Shown in pieces: positions 8,902 to 17,487 of a stretch of 64,000 nucleotides of DNA (positions are counted from its first letter, which is position 1; the number at the start of each line of letters is the position of its first letter). Position numbers and translations under genes: made by a program. Below the pieces are notes generated by a model. The model was not told the DNA's origin, did not search any database, and saw only the letters and a program-made list of their open reading frames with translations. Where the stretch lies: assembly GCF_014117325.1 (NCBI RefSeq), contig NZ_CP059732.1:1-64000 (forward strand), in the 5' to 3' direction. This DNA is from Spirosoma foliorum. GTDB taxonomy: Bacteria > Bacteroidota > Bacteroidia > Cytophagales > Spirosomataceae.

Positions 8902-10119
8902 ATGTCTGCCACGCTTGACACCGTGAGTTTATTAGCCGACCGCATCAACGCGCTGGAGGAATCGTCCACGCTGGCGATGACCAAAAAAGCCCGTGAATTG
9001 GCTGCTCAGGGCCACAAAGTAATTAGCCTGAGCGTTGGAGAGCCGGATTTTAAAACGCCCCAACACATCTGCGAAGCCGCTAAAAAAGCCATCGACGACG
9101 GCTTCCACGGCTATTCGCCTGTTGCGGGTTATCCTGATCTCCGCAAAGCCATTGCTGATAAGTTTAAGCGCGACAATAATATTGATTGGAAACCCGAAAA
9201 CATCGTTGTCTCGACGGGTGCTAAACACTCGCTCGCCAACGTAATTCAGGTGCTTGTGAACCCCGGAGACGAGGTAATCATTTTCTCTCCCTACTGGGTT
9301 AGCTATTCCGAAATGGTGAAATTGGCCGAAGGAAAGGCCGTTGTCATCGACGGATCGTTTGAGAATAATTTTAAAGTAACGCCAGAACAGTTTGAAGCCG
9401 CCATTACCGATCGGACCAAAATTGTGATGTATGCGTCGCCAAACAACCCAACAGGTTCAATTTATTCTGAAGCTGAGTTGCGGGCTATTGCCGATGTTGT
9501 CGCTCGTCATGAAAACGTTCATGTACTGGCTGATGAAATTTATGAATATATCAACTTCACGCCAGAAGGTCATTTCAGCATAGGCTCAATCCCTGAAATT
9601 GCTGAACGTGTAATCACGGTGAATGGAGTAGCTAAAGGCTATGCCATGACCGGCTGGCGTATTGGTTATATTGGCGCTGCGAAATGGATTGCCGACGGTG
9701 TTGAGAAGTTACAAGGGCAGGTAACGTCGGGTACAAACTCGATTGCACAGAAAGCAACTGTAGCTGCCTTGAATGGTCCTATGGAACCATCCATGGAGAT
9801 GGCGAAGGCTTATCATCGTCGTCGTGATTTAGTAGTGAAATTGCTGAAAGAAGTACCTCATTTCCGCACGAACGTCCCTGAAGGTGCGTTCTACGCTTTC
9901 CCTGATATTAGCTATTACTACGGCAAATCGGACGGTACAACCACTATCGAAAATTCTGATGATTTTGCTGGCTGGTTATTGAATACCGCCTATGTGGCAA
10001 CGGTTGCCGGTTCGGGCTTCGGTGCTCCTGATTGCCTGCGTATCTCAACGGCGGCTTCCGATGAATCCCTTGTTGAAGCCGTCCAACGGATTAAAGATGC
10101 TGTGGCGACTTTGAAATAG
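8902..10119 (+). CDS. aspC: Pyridoxal-phosphate aminotransferase, aspartate aminotransferase family
   Basis: A class I PLP-dependent aminotransferase of 405 residues, probably converting aspartate and 2-oxoglutarate to oxaloacetate and glutamate. SLSVGEPDFKTP is the substrate-loop start, YASPNNPTGSIYSE carries the PLP-ring contacts, LADEIYEYI the ring Asp, and Lys245 in VAKGYAMTGWRIGY forms the internal aldimine. The C-terminal part has the substrate-carboxylate Arg (CLRIS). ATG 8902 (MSATLDTVSLLADRI) is preferred; the same frame is open from 8767 but that part overlaps folK. A strong terminator hairpin follows at 10145. Some members also act on aromatic amino acids or prephenate, so substrate range is inferred. 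Confidence 0.9.
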   Translation: MSATLDTVSLLADRINALEESSTLAMTKKARELAAQGHKVISLSVGEPDFKTPQHICEAAKKAIDDGFHGYSPVAGYPDLRKAIADKFKRDNNIDWKPENIVVSTGAKHSLANVIQVLVNPGDEVIIFSPYWVSYSEMVKLAEGKAVVIDGSFENNFKVTPEQFEAAITDRTKIVMYASPNNPTGSIYSEAELRAIADVVARHENVHVLADEIYEYINFTPEGHFSIGSIPEIAERVITVNGVAKGYAMTGWRIGYIGAAKWIADGVEKLQGQVTSGTNSIAQKATVAALNGPMEPSMEMAKAYHRRRDLVVKLLKEVPHFRTNVPEGAFYAFPDISYYYGKSDGTTTIENSDDFAGWLLNTAYVATVAGSGFGAPDCLRISTAASDESLVEAVQRIKDAVATLK

Positions 10120-10144
10120 AAGCTCGATAAAATAAGGTAAATGA

Positions 10145-10190
10145 ATGTCGTCAGGATGGCTGAAATATAGCCATCCTGACGACATTTTTT
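10145..10190 (+). terminator. Rho-independent terminator after the aminotransferase gene
   Basis: Arms 10145-10161 and 10169-10185 (17 bp, perfect), 7-nt loop, then a T-run. It sits 26 nt after the stop codon. Confidence 0.9.
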
Positions 10191-10226
10191 GTTTGGGTAG
10201 TTCTGATCTAGAAATTTCCTGCTTGC

Positions 10227-10420
10227 TAAATAACGTGAATTATGGAGGATTTACGAATAGAATTATACTAGTTTTCTGTCATCCCGACGTCAGGAGGGAT
10301 CTTCGGTAAATAATCAGTTGCCGAAGATCCCTCCTGACGTCGGGATGATAGAAAATAATACTATAAATGACTGACAATCAGTTGATAAATTTAGATTCTA
10401 TCCATTATTCACGTTAAATA
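10227..10420. repeat. Nested palindromic element, MITE-like
   Basis: The core is a hairpin with 35-bp arms (10272-10306 and 10321-10355) with one G-T wobble and a 14-nt loop. Outside it, TAAATAACGTGAATTATGGA (10227-10246) pairs with TCCATTATTCACGTTAAATA (10401-10420) at 17 of 20 positions. The roughly 195-bp unit is a nested, largely non-coding palindrome. Terminal inverted repeats around a conserved hairpin resemble a small non-autonomous mobile element or REP/BIME unit. No target-site duplication was established. Confidence 0.6.
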
Positions 10421-10877
10421 GTACAATTGTAGATAAGCCTAGTAGTAATCGGAAAGAAGCTAACGAATACAAAATGGTTTATCGTCACGAAGGAAGAGCC
10501 ACGATATTGAGACCTCTGGCGTAACTAAAGCCATAAACCAAAGTGCCTGATAGCTAGTATTTAAGGTGACGTATTCGAAAAAGATTAAATACAGTAGGAA
10601 TGTTAATTTTGAAATAGTTAACTTAGGAGGACATAAATATTTTTTGGCATTATAATTGAGAAGAATCTATTCAGGTTAGACAAGTGACAACATATTAACC
10701 AGCAGGGCAAGATAAAGTCAACATTTTGTTTCAAAAATTTAGAGACTACGCTTGTTTTTGTATTAAGTCAAGGTTAATTTTGAATAAGAATAGAATTATG
10801 TATCAAGCACTGACTTTTTAAGTTGTCTTATTTGTAAAACCGTAACCTTAATCTTTAATAATTACTACTGGAAACCG
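10421..10877. other. AT-rich non-coding stretch
   Basis: About 450 bp with no open frame of useful length, no tRNA shape and no clear promoter. Its base composition is more AT-rich than the neighbouring genes. Confidence 0.6.
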
Positions 10878-11063
10878 ATGAGAAATTTCCGCTTGTACAT
10901 GATTTTTCAATGGGTTTTTTTCTTGCCCATTATCCTTCCGATGTGTATCATCTTCGGAGCGTTGCGTGGAATTGTGCAGATGATTGAACGAGTGATGGAG
11001 CAAATGATATTGGATATCGCTCCGTCAGATCCGGCATCGTCAACGCAGGTGACAGAATCCTGA
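10878..11063 (+). CDS. Small putative membrane protein (61 aa)
   Basis: I do not recognise this protein. It starts at ATG 10878 and reads a basic N-terminus (MRNFRLYM), one strongly hydrophobic helix (IFQWVFFLPIILPMCIIFGA), an amphipathic Met/Glu-rich segment (VQMIERVMEQMI) and a polar tail. This looks like a genuine single-pass small protein rather than random translation. It is isolated: AT-rich sequence lies upstream, and a bidirectional terminator begins 55 nt downstream, which fits an independent transcript. There is no Shine-Dalgarno sequence and no clear -7 box. Conservation in related genomes would decide. Confidence 0.4.
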   Translation: MRNFRLYMIFQWVFFLPIILPMCIIFGALRGIVQMIERVMEQMILDIAPSDPASSTQVTES

Positions 11064-11117
11064 TTTTAGTATACTATATATGCCGTGGATAGCCTGATTT
11101 TTTGGGTTTATCCAACT

Positions 11118-11158
11118 AAAGAGCCGCATTTTCTGATTTCCAGAAAATGCGGCTCTTT
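11118..11158. terminator. Bidirectional terminator hairpin
   Basis: Perfect 18-bp arms (11118-11135 and 11141-11158) around a 5-nt loop, with A and T runs on the two sides. It serves the small ORF on the plus strand and the pseudouridine synthase gene on the minus strand. Confidence 0.85.
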
Positions 11159-11211
11159 GTGTTTCGTAAATTATAGAATGAATTTAGGGCTTTGCTCAAA
11201 GCCCTGAACTA

Positions 11212-11958
11212 CTATTCATAAATGAAGTCCATATTCTTGTCTTTATAGTTTTCATCGTCCAGCTCCAGAAATTCCTCCCAAAACGGATCGTTGGGTAGTC
11301 CAGCTTTGCAAATGATGGGTCGGTCTGGCGCTCCGGCTTGCTTTACCGGATGAATGAAATAAAGACGGCGAGCATGCAGGTAAATCTTTTTATCGGCCAC
11401 AGCTCGGTCATAACCATACTTGACATCTCCGCGAATCGGAGAACCCATGTGTGCTAACTGAGAGCGAATTTGGTGTGGTCGACCCGTAATTGGATTTACT
11501 TCCAACAAATAGTGCTCATTGATTTTGCCCAATATCCGGTAGGATAATTCGGCTTTCTGTGAACCAGGTACCTCATAATCGTAGACCGTAACCTGATTCT
11601 TCTGCTCGTCCTTTATCAACCAATTGACCAGCTTATCCGCATCTTTAGGCGGCTTATGGCGCACCACGGCCCAGTACGTTTTCTGAACCTGTCGCTTACG
11701 GAAAATCTCGTTCATGCGCTCTAGTGCCTTTGATGTACGGGCAAATACAACCAAACCACTTACGGGGCGGTCGAGCCGATGTACCAAGCCCAGGAACACC
11801 TCGCCCGGCTTGTTGTACTTTTCCTTGACGTAATCCTTCAGAACATCGAGTAAGGTGGTGTCGCCTGTTCGATCGCCCTGGACTAGAATGCCCGGTTCTT
11901 TATTGACAATTAGCAGGTGGTTATCTTCGTAAACGACCTGGTATGGTTTCTTCTTCAT
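11212..11958 (-). CDS. RluA family pseudouridine synthase
   Basis: Isomerises uridine to pseudouridine in rRNA or tRNA. It has 248 residues from ATG 11958 (MKKKPYQVVYEDNHLLIVNK). The frame extends upstream to 12027, but that part is hairpin DNA. The catalytic motif is VHRLDRPVSGLVVFAR (HRLD with the nucleophilic Asp). ITGRPHQIRSQLAHMGSPIRGD is the second family signature, and YLHARRLYFIHP is near the end. There is no N-terminal S4 domain, so this is the RluA/RluC-D-like catalytic core alone; the RNA site is not predictable. It is codirectional with panB, 81 nt downstream with a hairpin between. Confidence 0.92.
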   Translation of the reverse strand: MKKKPYQVVYEDNHLLIVNKEPGILVQGDRTGDTTLLDVLKDYVKEKYNKPGEVFLGLVHRLDRPVSGLVVFARTSKALERMNEIFRKRQVQKTYWAVVRHKPPKDADKLVNWLIKDEQKNQVTVYDYEVPGSQKAELSYRILGKINEHYLLEVNPITGRPHQIRSQLAHMGSPIRGDVKYGYDRAVADKKIYLHARRLYFIHPVKQAGAPDRPIICKAGLPNDPFWEEFLELDDENYKDKNMDFIYE

Positions 11959-11971
11959 AATGGATAATGTG

Positions 11972-12022
11972 TAATGGAAAATGGAAAATGAAAAGACGAA
12001 CTTCATTTTCCATTTTCCATTA
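11972..12022. repeat. Perfect inverted repeat, 21-bp arms, between panB and rluA-like gene
   Basis: Arms 11972-11992 and 12002-12022 match perfectly around a 9-nt loop. On the minus strand it lies between the panB stop (12040) and the pseudouridine synthase ATG (11958). The arms contain an internal repeat of AATGGAAA. Confidence 0.85.
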
Positions 12023-12039
12023 TTCATTTATTCTCTAAC

Positions 12040-12858
12040 TCAATATGCTTCTTTCTCGTTCGGAAAGTCGTTGGCTTTTACATCATCTACATAATGAGCA
12101 ATAGCCTGTGTCATAACGGTATGTAGTTCGGCGTATCGGCGCAGAAAGCGGGGCTTAAACTCGTTGTTTATCCCCAGTAAGTCGTGAAAAACCAGAATCT
12201 GACCGTCGGCATCAGGCCCAGCTCCGATTCCAATGGTAGGAATGTTCAGGCTTGCCGATACCTTTTTGGTGAGAGCAGCCGGGATTTTTTCGAGCACTAC
12301 ACCAAAGCAGCCAATATCTTCGAGCATATGTGCATCGGCCATTAGTTTCTCCGCTTCGGCCTCTTCTTTTGCTCGTACGGCATAAGTGCCAAATTTGTAA
12401 ATAGATTGAGGGGTCAAGCCTAAATGGCCCATTACAGGAACACCCGCGCTCAGGATTCGGACGATGGATTCCTTGATTTCAAGACCGCCTTCCATCTTAA
12501 CCGCATGAGCACCTGACTCTTTCATGATTCGAATGGCCGATTGCAGAGCTACCGACGAGTTACCCTGATACGAGCCAAACGGTAAGTCGACAACAACTAA
12601 AGCCCGTTTCACTCCACGCACCACCGAACTGGCGTGATAAATCATTTGATCGAGTGTGATTGGTAGTGTAGTCTCATGACCAGCCATAACGTTCGAGGCT
12701 GAGTCGCCCACCAGGATCAGTTCAACGCCAGCTCCATCAACTACTCGCGCCATCGAATAATCGTAAGCAGTGAGGGCCGAAATTTTTTCGCCTTTATTTT
12801 TTAGTTCCTGTATAGTATGCGTGGTAACGCGCTTGATGTCGGGATTATGAACAGACAT
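12040..12858 (-). CDS. panB: 3-methyl-2-oxobutanoate hydroxymethyltransferase
   Basis: First committed step of pantothenate synthesis: transfers a hydroxymethyl group from methylene-tetrahydrofolate to 2-oxoisovalerate, giving ketopantoate. It has 272 residues, the standard length. [20 protein letters not shown] and [19 protein letters not shown] carry the Mg-binding Asp, DLPFGSYQ the second metal Asp, VKMEGG the catalytic-site Lys/Glu, GHLGLTPQS and [20 protein letters not shown] the closing motifs. It is a decameric cytosolic enzyme. A cluster of 16-bp repeats within a hairpin lies just upstream of its ATG. Confidence 0.96.
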   Translation of the reverse strand: MSVHNPDIKRVTTHTIQELKNKGEKISALTAYDYSMARVVDGAGVELILVGDSASNVMAGHETTLPITLDQMIYHASSVVRGVKRALVVVDLPFGSYQGNSSVALQSAIRIMKESGAHAVKMEGGLEIKESIVRILSAGVPVMGHLGLTPQSIYKFGTYAVRAKEEAEAEKLMADAHMLEDIGCFGVVLEKIPAALTKKVSASLNIPTIGIGAGPDADGQILVFHDLLGINNEFKPRFLRRYAELHTVMTQAIAHYVDDVKANDFPNEKEAY

Positions 12859-12864
12859 TAGACC

Positions 12865-12950
12865 AGTTGTAAAGTTATGAAGTCGTAAAGTTATAGAGTT
12901 GTAAAGTGATATAGGTACGGCATTACAACTTTACAACTCTATAACTTTAC
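12865..12950. repeat. Three tandem 16-bp repeats overlapping a 23-bp-arm inverted repeat
   Basis: Three near-identical 16-mers of the form AGTyGTAAAGTkATrw stand head to tail at 12865-12880, 12881-12896 and 12897-12912. The same DNA supplies the left arm (12885-12907) of a perfect hairpin whose right arm is 12928-12950 (23 bp). It lies between the EnvC-like stop (12964) and the panB start (12858). Confidence 0.85.
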
Positions 12951-12963
12951 AAGCTTATAACGT

Positions 12964-14415
12964 CTACCTTGGTGTCAGCCATGATTCGGGGTTGAGTTTG
13001 GTAAACTCCTTCCAGATTTGGAACTGGATTTCAGAGACTCCGTCTTTATCAGTGGCTACCGTTCCAATGGATTCGCGGGCTTTCACACGTTGGCCCACAC
13101 GGACCGATACACTCTTTAGTTTGGCGTAAAGCGTAAAATAGTCGCCATGCTGAATGGCAACGACATTGTTCATGCCAGGAATATTTGTAATGTCCTGCAC
13201 AACACCATCGTAAACGGTTCGCACGTTTTCTCCCGCATTTGTCTGGATATCAATTCCCTGGTTTTCAACGAATATACCTTTCAAAACCGGATGAGGTTTT
13301 CGGCCAAAATGATCCGAGATAAATCCTTTTGTAACGGGCCAGGGGAGGTGTGCTCGTGATGCCGTGAAAGACGATGCCAGCGCCGTTTCCTCATCATTAA
13401 GGTTATTGTCTCGTCGTTCATCGGGCTTCTTAGCCGTAGGTTCGGGCTCGGCTGGTCGCTCCACTTTGGCAACATCGGCTGGTGCCGGTTTTTCGCCCGC
13501 TTTTTCGGCCGCAGCAATGGCATCTTCAGCCCGTTTGCGTTCTGCAGCTTTACGGGCGGCTTCAGCTCGGGCCAACCGCTCTCGCTCTGCTCGTTCGCGG
13601 GCCTCACGATCGGCGCGTTCTTTGGCTTCGCGAGCAATGATGCGCGTAATCATGGCTTCGAGTCGGTTAATGGCCCGGCGGCTCTCGGCCAGTTCAGTCT
13701 GAAGTTCGAACTCCTTCTTACTTAATTCTTTAACTACATCGTTTTTCTCAACCTTTAATGTCTCAAGCTTTTTAGTCTCGTTTACCTTAGCGCCAATGGT
13801 ATTTTTCTGTTCCAGGCGTTTATGCTGGGTCGCTTTTTGTTTCCCCTGTAGCATAACCTGTACGTTGTTCATTTGTCGCACCTGGCTTTGGCGGGCATCA
13901 GAATATTGGCGTAAGTAGCGATAACGGGCAACGAGTTGGTTGAAGTTATCCGATGCGAAGAGAAACCCCAATGGATTTACCTGCTGCCGGCGCTTGTCGG
14001 CGGCATAAATCATGGAGCCGTACTCCGATTTTAGTTTATTCAGATCCAGTGTGAGCTTCGTGCTAGCCTGTCGTAGTTCAGCAATTTCAGCGTCGGTCAA
14101 TCGGAGATCCTTATTAAGCAGGTTAATCTGTTTCGACTGGGTCTGAATCTGTTGATCGAGCGCTTTGAGTTGTCCTAAACTAGCTTGCTTTTCTGTGGCT
14201 GTTTGTTTCAAAATCGTTCGAATCTGACTCATTTTTTCCAGATTCTGCTTTTTTTCTTTTTCCAGAACCTGTCGATTCCGCTGGGTTTGTGGAATCGAGT
14301 TTGACGGTTGCACCTGCGCTTGTACTGGCTCGGTAAACCATAAAAAACCGAGCGCTATCAACTTGATAGCTGACCAGAAAACGATTCGGCAAGTGGATAT
14401 GGGAGTGGGGTGCAT
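12964..14415 (-). CDS. Murein hydrolase activator EnvC-like, degenerate M23/LytM domain
   Basis: A periplasmic activator of cell-wall amidases at division. It has 483 residues from ATG 14415 (MHPTPISTCRIVFWS), with a signal peptide ending VQAQ; a TTG five codons upstream is less likely. Residues about 35-270 form a long coiled coil (QNLEKMSQIRTILKQTATEK and similar). An Arg/Ala/Glu-rich linker follows, then a LytM domain (LPWPVTKGFISDHFGRKPHP to the end). The zinc ligands are missing: the usual H-x-G-I-D-I is NQGIDI and the H-x-H is EIQFQIW. So it should not cut peptidoglycan itself, as known for E. coli EnvC. It is the third gene of an operon with the DUF4292 and TPR genes, 24 nt after the former. 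Confidence 0.9.
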   Translation of the reverse strand: MHPTPISTCRIVFWSAIKLIALGFLWFTEPVQAQVQPSNSIPQTQRNRQVLEKEKKQNLEKMSQIRTILKQTATEKQASLGQLKALDQQIQTQSKQINLLNKDLRLTDAEIAELRQASTKLTLDLNKLKSEYGSMIYAADKRRQQVNPLGFLFASDNFNQLVARYRYLRQYSDARQSQVRQMNNVQVMLQGKQKATQHKRLEQKNTIGAKVNETKKLETLKVEKNDVVKELSKKEFELQTELAESRRAINRLEAMITRIIAREAKERADREARERAERERLARAEAARKAAERKRAEDAIAAAEKAGEKPAPADVAKVERPAEPEPTAKKPDERRDNNLNDEETALASSFTASRAHLPWPVTKGFISDHFGRKPHPVLKGIFVENQGIDIQTNAGENVRTVYDGVVQDITNIPGMNNVVAIQHGDYFTLYAKLKSVSVRVGQRVKARESIGTVATDKDGVSEIQFQIWKEFTKLNPESWLTPR

Positions 14416-14439
14416 GGATTTCAGGACCAACGAATGTAC

Positions 14440-15303
14440 TTATGGTCGACGCTCGTAATTAGTCGGAAGAGTGAAAGGAAAGCCCGGACTGGTCGAGACC
14501 AGTTCAACTTTAGTATGTTTTAGACGAAGCTGGGTTTGGCGAGACTGGCCATCCGTTTTCGACTGATAATCGAGCGTTAAAAGGCTCGTATATGGAACCA
14601 GAAAGTTAGTTAGGGCGGTAAAATCTTCGTAATCCAGCCGAAGTGTATTTTTGGTAGGCTGCTCCGTTATGGCCAGTTTTTTTAATTTCCGATCCTGTTC
14701 ACCAATATAATTTTCAACTAATGCCTGCCCTTCGGTTTGTCGTAATAACAACTCATTGCCCTCATTTTTAATTAGTTGAGCAGGGCGTTTGGGAAAGGGT
14801 AAATTTCCGACGATTAAGGCCTGTAGCAGCTGAAAGCTCATCTGAAAATTGAACTGTTTGCTCAGTGTTGGAAAATCATAAACGGTATACTCCTTGTGAA
14901 TCTTGTCAATGATGGTGATTGAATCCGGTGTAATGAGTCCCCGAACCGCTTCGATACCCAACTTCGATACTGATAACCAGATCAGACTGTCTTTTTGAAC
15001 GCGTATACTAACATTCGCATTATCAATATCCTGCGAAGGACTTTTGAACGAAAGTTTGGATTTAGTCGTGAGGTACTGAAAATCAATTTCGGCAACACGC
15101 GTACGTGCTTCCTCAATATCCGGGCGAACAACCGTGGGTGTAGTGGCAGGAATAGTTGCAGTAGGCCGAGTGGCAATAGTGGAGTCTGGTGTAGGCGATG
15201 GAACAACAGCTGAGCCCGTCGAATGCGACATATGACGACGTCGGCAACCTTCCGAACTCAACAGCGTGACCAGCAATCCAATTACACACAGGTATTTATT
15301 CAT
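14440..15303 (-). CDS. DUF4292 lipoprotein
   Basis: A 287-residue outer-membrane-directed lipoprotein: signal VIGLLVTLLSSEGC with the lipobox Cys at residue 20, followed by Arg-Arg-Arg and a Ser/Thr/Pro-rich spacer. The main domain (about 65-285) matches the DUF4292 family of Bacteroidota, a LolA/LolB-like half-barrel fold, with VQKDSLIWLSVSKLGIEA and TPDSITIIDKIHKEYTVYDF as typical strands. It lies between the TPR gene and the EnvC-like gene, an order common in this phylum, which suggests a shared envelope function. A lipid- or lipoprotein-carrier role is inference from fold. Confidence 0.85.
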   Translation of the reverse strand: MNKYLCVIGLLVTLLSSEGCRRRHMSHSTGSAVVPSPTPDSTIATRPTATIPATTPTVVRPDIEEARTRVAEIDFQYLTTKSKLSFKSPSQDIDNANVSIRVQKDSLIWLSVSKLGIEAVRGLITPDSITIIDKIHKEYTVYDFPTLSKQFNFQMSFQLLQALIVGNLPFPKRPAQLIKNEGNELLLRQTEGQALVENYIGEQDRKLKKLAITEQPTKNTLRLDYEDFTALTNFLVPYTSLLTLDYQSKTDGQSRQTQLRLKHTKVELVSTSPGFPFTLPTNYERRP

Positions 15304-15334
15304 TTGGGAAAATTTCGGCTTTCGGTTTACAGTC

Positions 15335-15367
15335 TATGGTTTACGTATTTGCCCACCGTAAACCATA
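15335..15367. terminator. Hairpin between the TPR and DUF4292 genes
   Basis: TATGGTTTACG (15335-15345) pairs with CGTAAACCATA (15357-15367), with a further GGTTTAC copy to the left. It may attenuate transcription between the TPR gene (stop 15375) and the DUF4292 gene (start 15303). Confidence 0.5.
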
Positions 15368-15374
15368 AGCCAGT

Positions 15375-17156
15375 TTACAACTTGCCAGTAGTTATCTTTT
15401 TGTCTAAATCAGGACCCGCTCCACCTTTTGCTTTCGCCTGTTTCCACTGTTCGACCGCCTTGTCGGGTTGGCCAAGCTGGTAAAGAACATCGCCATAGTG
15501 TTCAATAATTGTACCACTAACGTTGGCCGGATCGGCGAGAGCTTTCTCCAGGTATTGCTTGGCTTTAGCGTAATCCTTTGACACATAGAGTATCCAGGCG
15601 TAGGTGTCCAGATAGGTCGCGTTGGTCGGGTGCCGTTCAATGAGCTTTTGGGCCAACTGCAAGGCGCGAGGCAGATTCTCTTTCCGTAAGGATAAAAAAT
15701 AGCTGTAGTTATTGAGAACGTGATCGTTGATAGGGTCTACTTTCAGAACCGCTTCGTACGACTCGTCGGACTTGGCGTGATCGCCAATCCCGTTGTAAGC
15801 ATCGCCTAACTGGGCGTCGATTTCTTTTCGGAGATCATTGTTAGAGGTAGCTGCCAGGAGCTTTCGGCTCTCTTCGAGTGCGTCGACGGCTTGCTGATAT
15901 TTTCGTTTATACAGATTGGCCGTTCCATTGGAATACCAGAACAATCCTTGTGTGGGGAATACCTCAAGCGCTTTTTCGGTGTGTGCCAATAAGCTATCTA
16001 CCTGTTGCAATTCGCCGTCTAATTGGATCAAAGCGCCCCATACTTCATACACCGAGCCATCGAGTCGGGCCGCTTTGGCGTAGGCGTCGCGGGCTTCTGC
16101 TTTCTTGCCTTGCTGTGTCAATAAATTGGCGAGCATGACTTGAGTTTTGGGGTCGTTGGGCGAGGTTTTGGCCAAGTTCTGTACCATAGCCAGCGCATCC
16201 TGCCGAGCGGTCGTGTTTTCACCCGTCATGCCCACGTAACTTGATAGAATCCGGGCTTTCAAACCCGCTTCAAGATTTGGGTTGGCCAACACCTGATTCA
16301 GCTCTTTCGTTACGCGATCCATATCGCCTTTCTTGCGATAAATATCGGCCAATAGCACGTGTGCCTGAGGAAGGTCAGCGTTTAGTTTAAGGGCTCGATC
16401 AATCCAGCCAATAGCCTGATCGCCCCGATCGTTGGCAATAAGTAGCTCGGCCCCTTCGAGGAGGTAATCAGGATCGGAAGGTTCCGAGGCCACTAATTTT
16501 TCGGCTTCTTCAACAGCCTTATCAATCTTGTTCTGCTTTAAATAAATCCGTTGTTTCTGACGAACGATTTCCTCATTTAGTCCCAACTCTCGCTTTACTT
16601 TATTGTAGGCATCCAGCGCCTTATCAGGTTTATCGTTGAATAAGTAGATCGCGGCTAGCTCTACGCCATATTCAGCGTTTTCTGGTCCTTTTTTCAGGAG
16701 TTTTTCGTAAAGTTCTTCGGCTTCTACGTATCGTTTTTGCTTGACGTATAATTCGGCAAGCAAAAGGGAGTAAAACTTGTTTTGATTATCGATCGTATAC
16801 GCTTTTGTAGCATGAGGAATGGCTTCCGTAACTTTTCCGGCCTTTAAGTATGCGTTGGCCATCGAATACTGGGCAGCCGCATTGGCAGGGTCTTTCTGAA
16901 GTACTTTTGTAAACTGCGTGATGGCCTTTGTCGGTTCGTCGGTCATCAGATAGCGCATTCCCTCCGTAAACTGAGTTTCGGCTTCTATGCGGGTTGTGGT
17001 TGTCGATCCAACCTTTGCAAGCGATGTGTCAGGAACGGCTTTTTCACGTCGACGCTGCGCTGACGCTGGTGTCAGCGTCAGCCAAATAACCAGCCCAAGA
17101 GTACCAATCCACACGATCAGGAACTGGTTAGAGAAAAATTTGTATAACGTTTTCAT
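15375..17156 (-). CDS. Tetratricopeptide-repeat periplasmic protein
   Basis: A 593-residue protein from ATG 17156 (MKTLYKFFSNQFLIVWIGTL), with a signal peptide ending TPASAQRRR. The frame extends upstream without need. At least 13 TPR units follow, for example AAAQYSMANAYLKAGKVTEA, NAEYGVELAAIYLFNDKPDK and YAWILYVSKDYAKAKQYLEK. It ends with Gly/Lys-rich sequence. It is probably a scaffold in the periplasm or on the outer membrane, first gene of the operon with the DUF4292 lipoprotein and EnvC-like activator. That linkage suggests envelope assembly or division, but its partner is unknown. Confidence 0.9.
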   Translation of the reverse strand: MKTLYKFFSNQFLIVWIGTLGLVIWLTLTPASAQRRREKAVPDTSLAKVGSTTTTRIEAETQFTEGMRYLMTDEPTKAITQFTKVLQKDPANAAAQYSMANAYLKAGKVTEAIPHATKAYTIDNQNKFYSLLLAELYVKQKRYVEAEELYEKLLKKGPENAEYGVELAAIYLFNDKPDKALDAYNKVKRELGLNEEIVRQKQRIYLKQNKIDKAVEEAEKLVASEPSDPDYLLEGAELLIANDRGDQAIGWIDRALKLNADLPQAHVLLADIYRKKGDMDRVTKELNQVLANPNLEAGLKARILSSYVGMTGENTTARQDALAMVQNLAKTSPNDPKTQVMLANLLTQQGKKAEARDAYAKAARLDGSVYEVWGALIQLDGELQQVDSLLAHTEKALEVFPTQGLFWYSNGTANLYKRKYQQAVDALEESRKLLAATSNNDLRKEIDAQLGDAYNGIGDHAKSDESYEAVLKVDPINDHVLNNYSYFLSLRKENLPRALQLAQKLIERHPTNATYLDTYAWILYVSKDYAKAKQYLEKALADPANVSGTIIEHYGDVLYQLGQPDKAVEQWKQAKAKGGAGPDLDKKITTGKL

Positions 17157-17273
17157 GCTGGTCTGCGAATAGACGAACTTACTTACCAAAACGCGGCCTA
17201 TCCCGTTCTATTGCGGCTTTGGTTGAAGTAAGCCCCTTAGACAAAGGTAGTTCAAAATGACGGAATGATTAAC

Positions 17274-17339
17274 AAGGAGCTCAGAGCGTGGGGCGCGGAG
17301 TAAAGAATGGGCTTTCTAGCGCCCTGCTCCGAGCTCCTT
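17274..17339. repeat. Imperfect inverted repeat upstream of ohr
   Basis: AAGGAGCTC (17274-17282) pairs with GAGCTCCTT (17331-17339), with inner GGGGCGC/GCGCCC pairing interrupted by mismatches. It lies in the gap between the divergent TPR and ohr genes. Confidence 0.6.
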
Positions 17340-17487
17340 TCCCCTTACTTCCTGCAAATACTTTGCCTTAATCGAGTAAGACTTGCTAAATATACTAGAA
17401 GAAAGCCTTACGTAATTGATAACTTTTCAAGGAGGGGCGAGTTATCAACTGGCTAGTAGCACTGTTAAAAAATCAAAAATCGTACAC

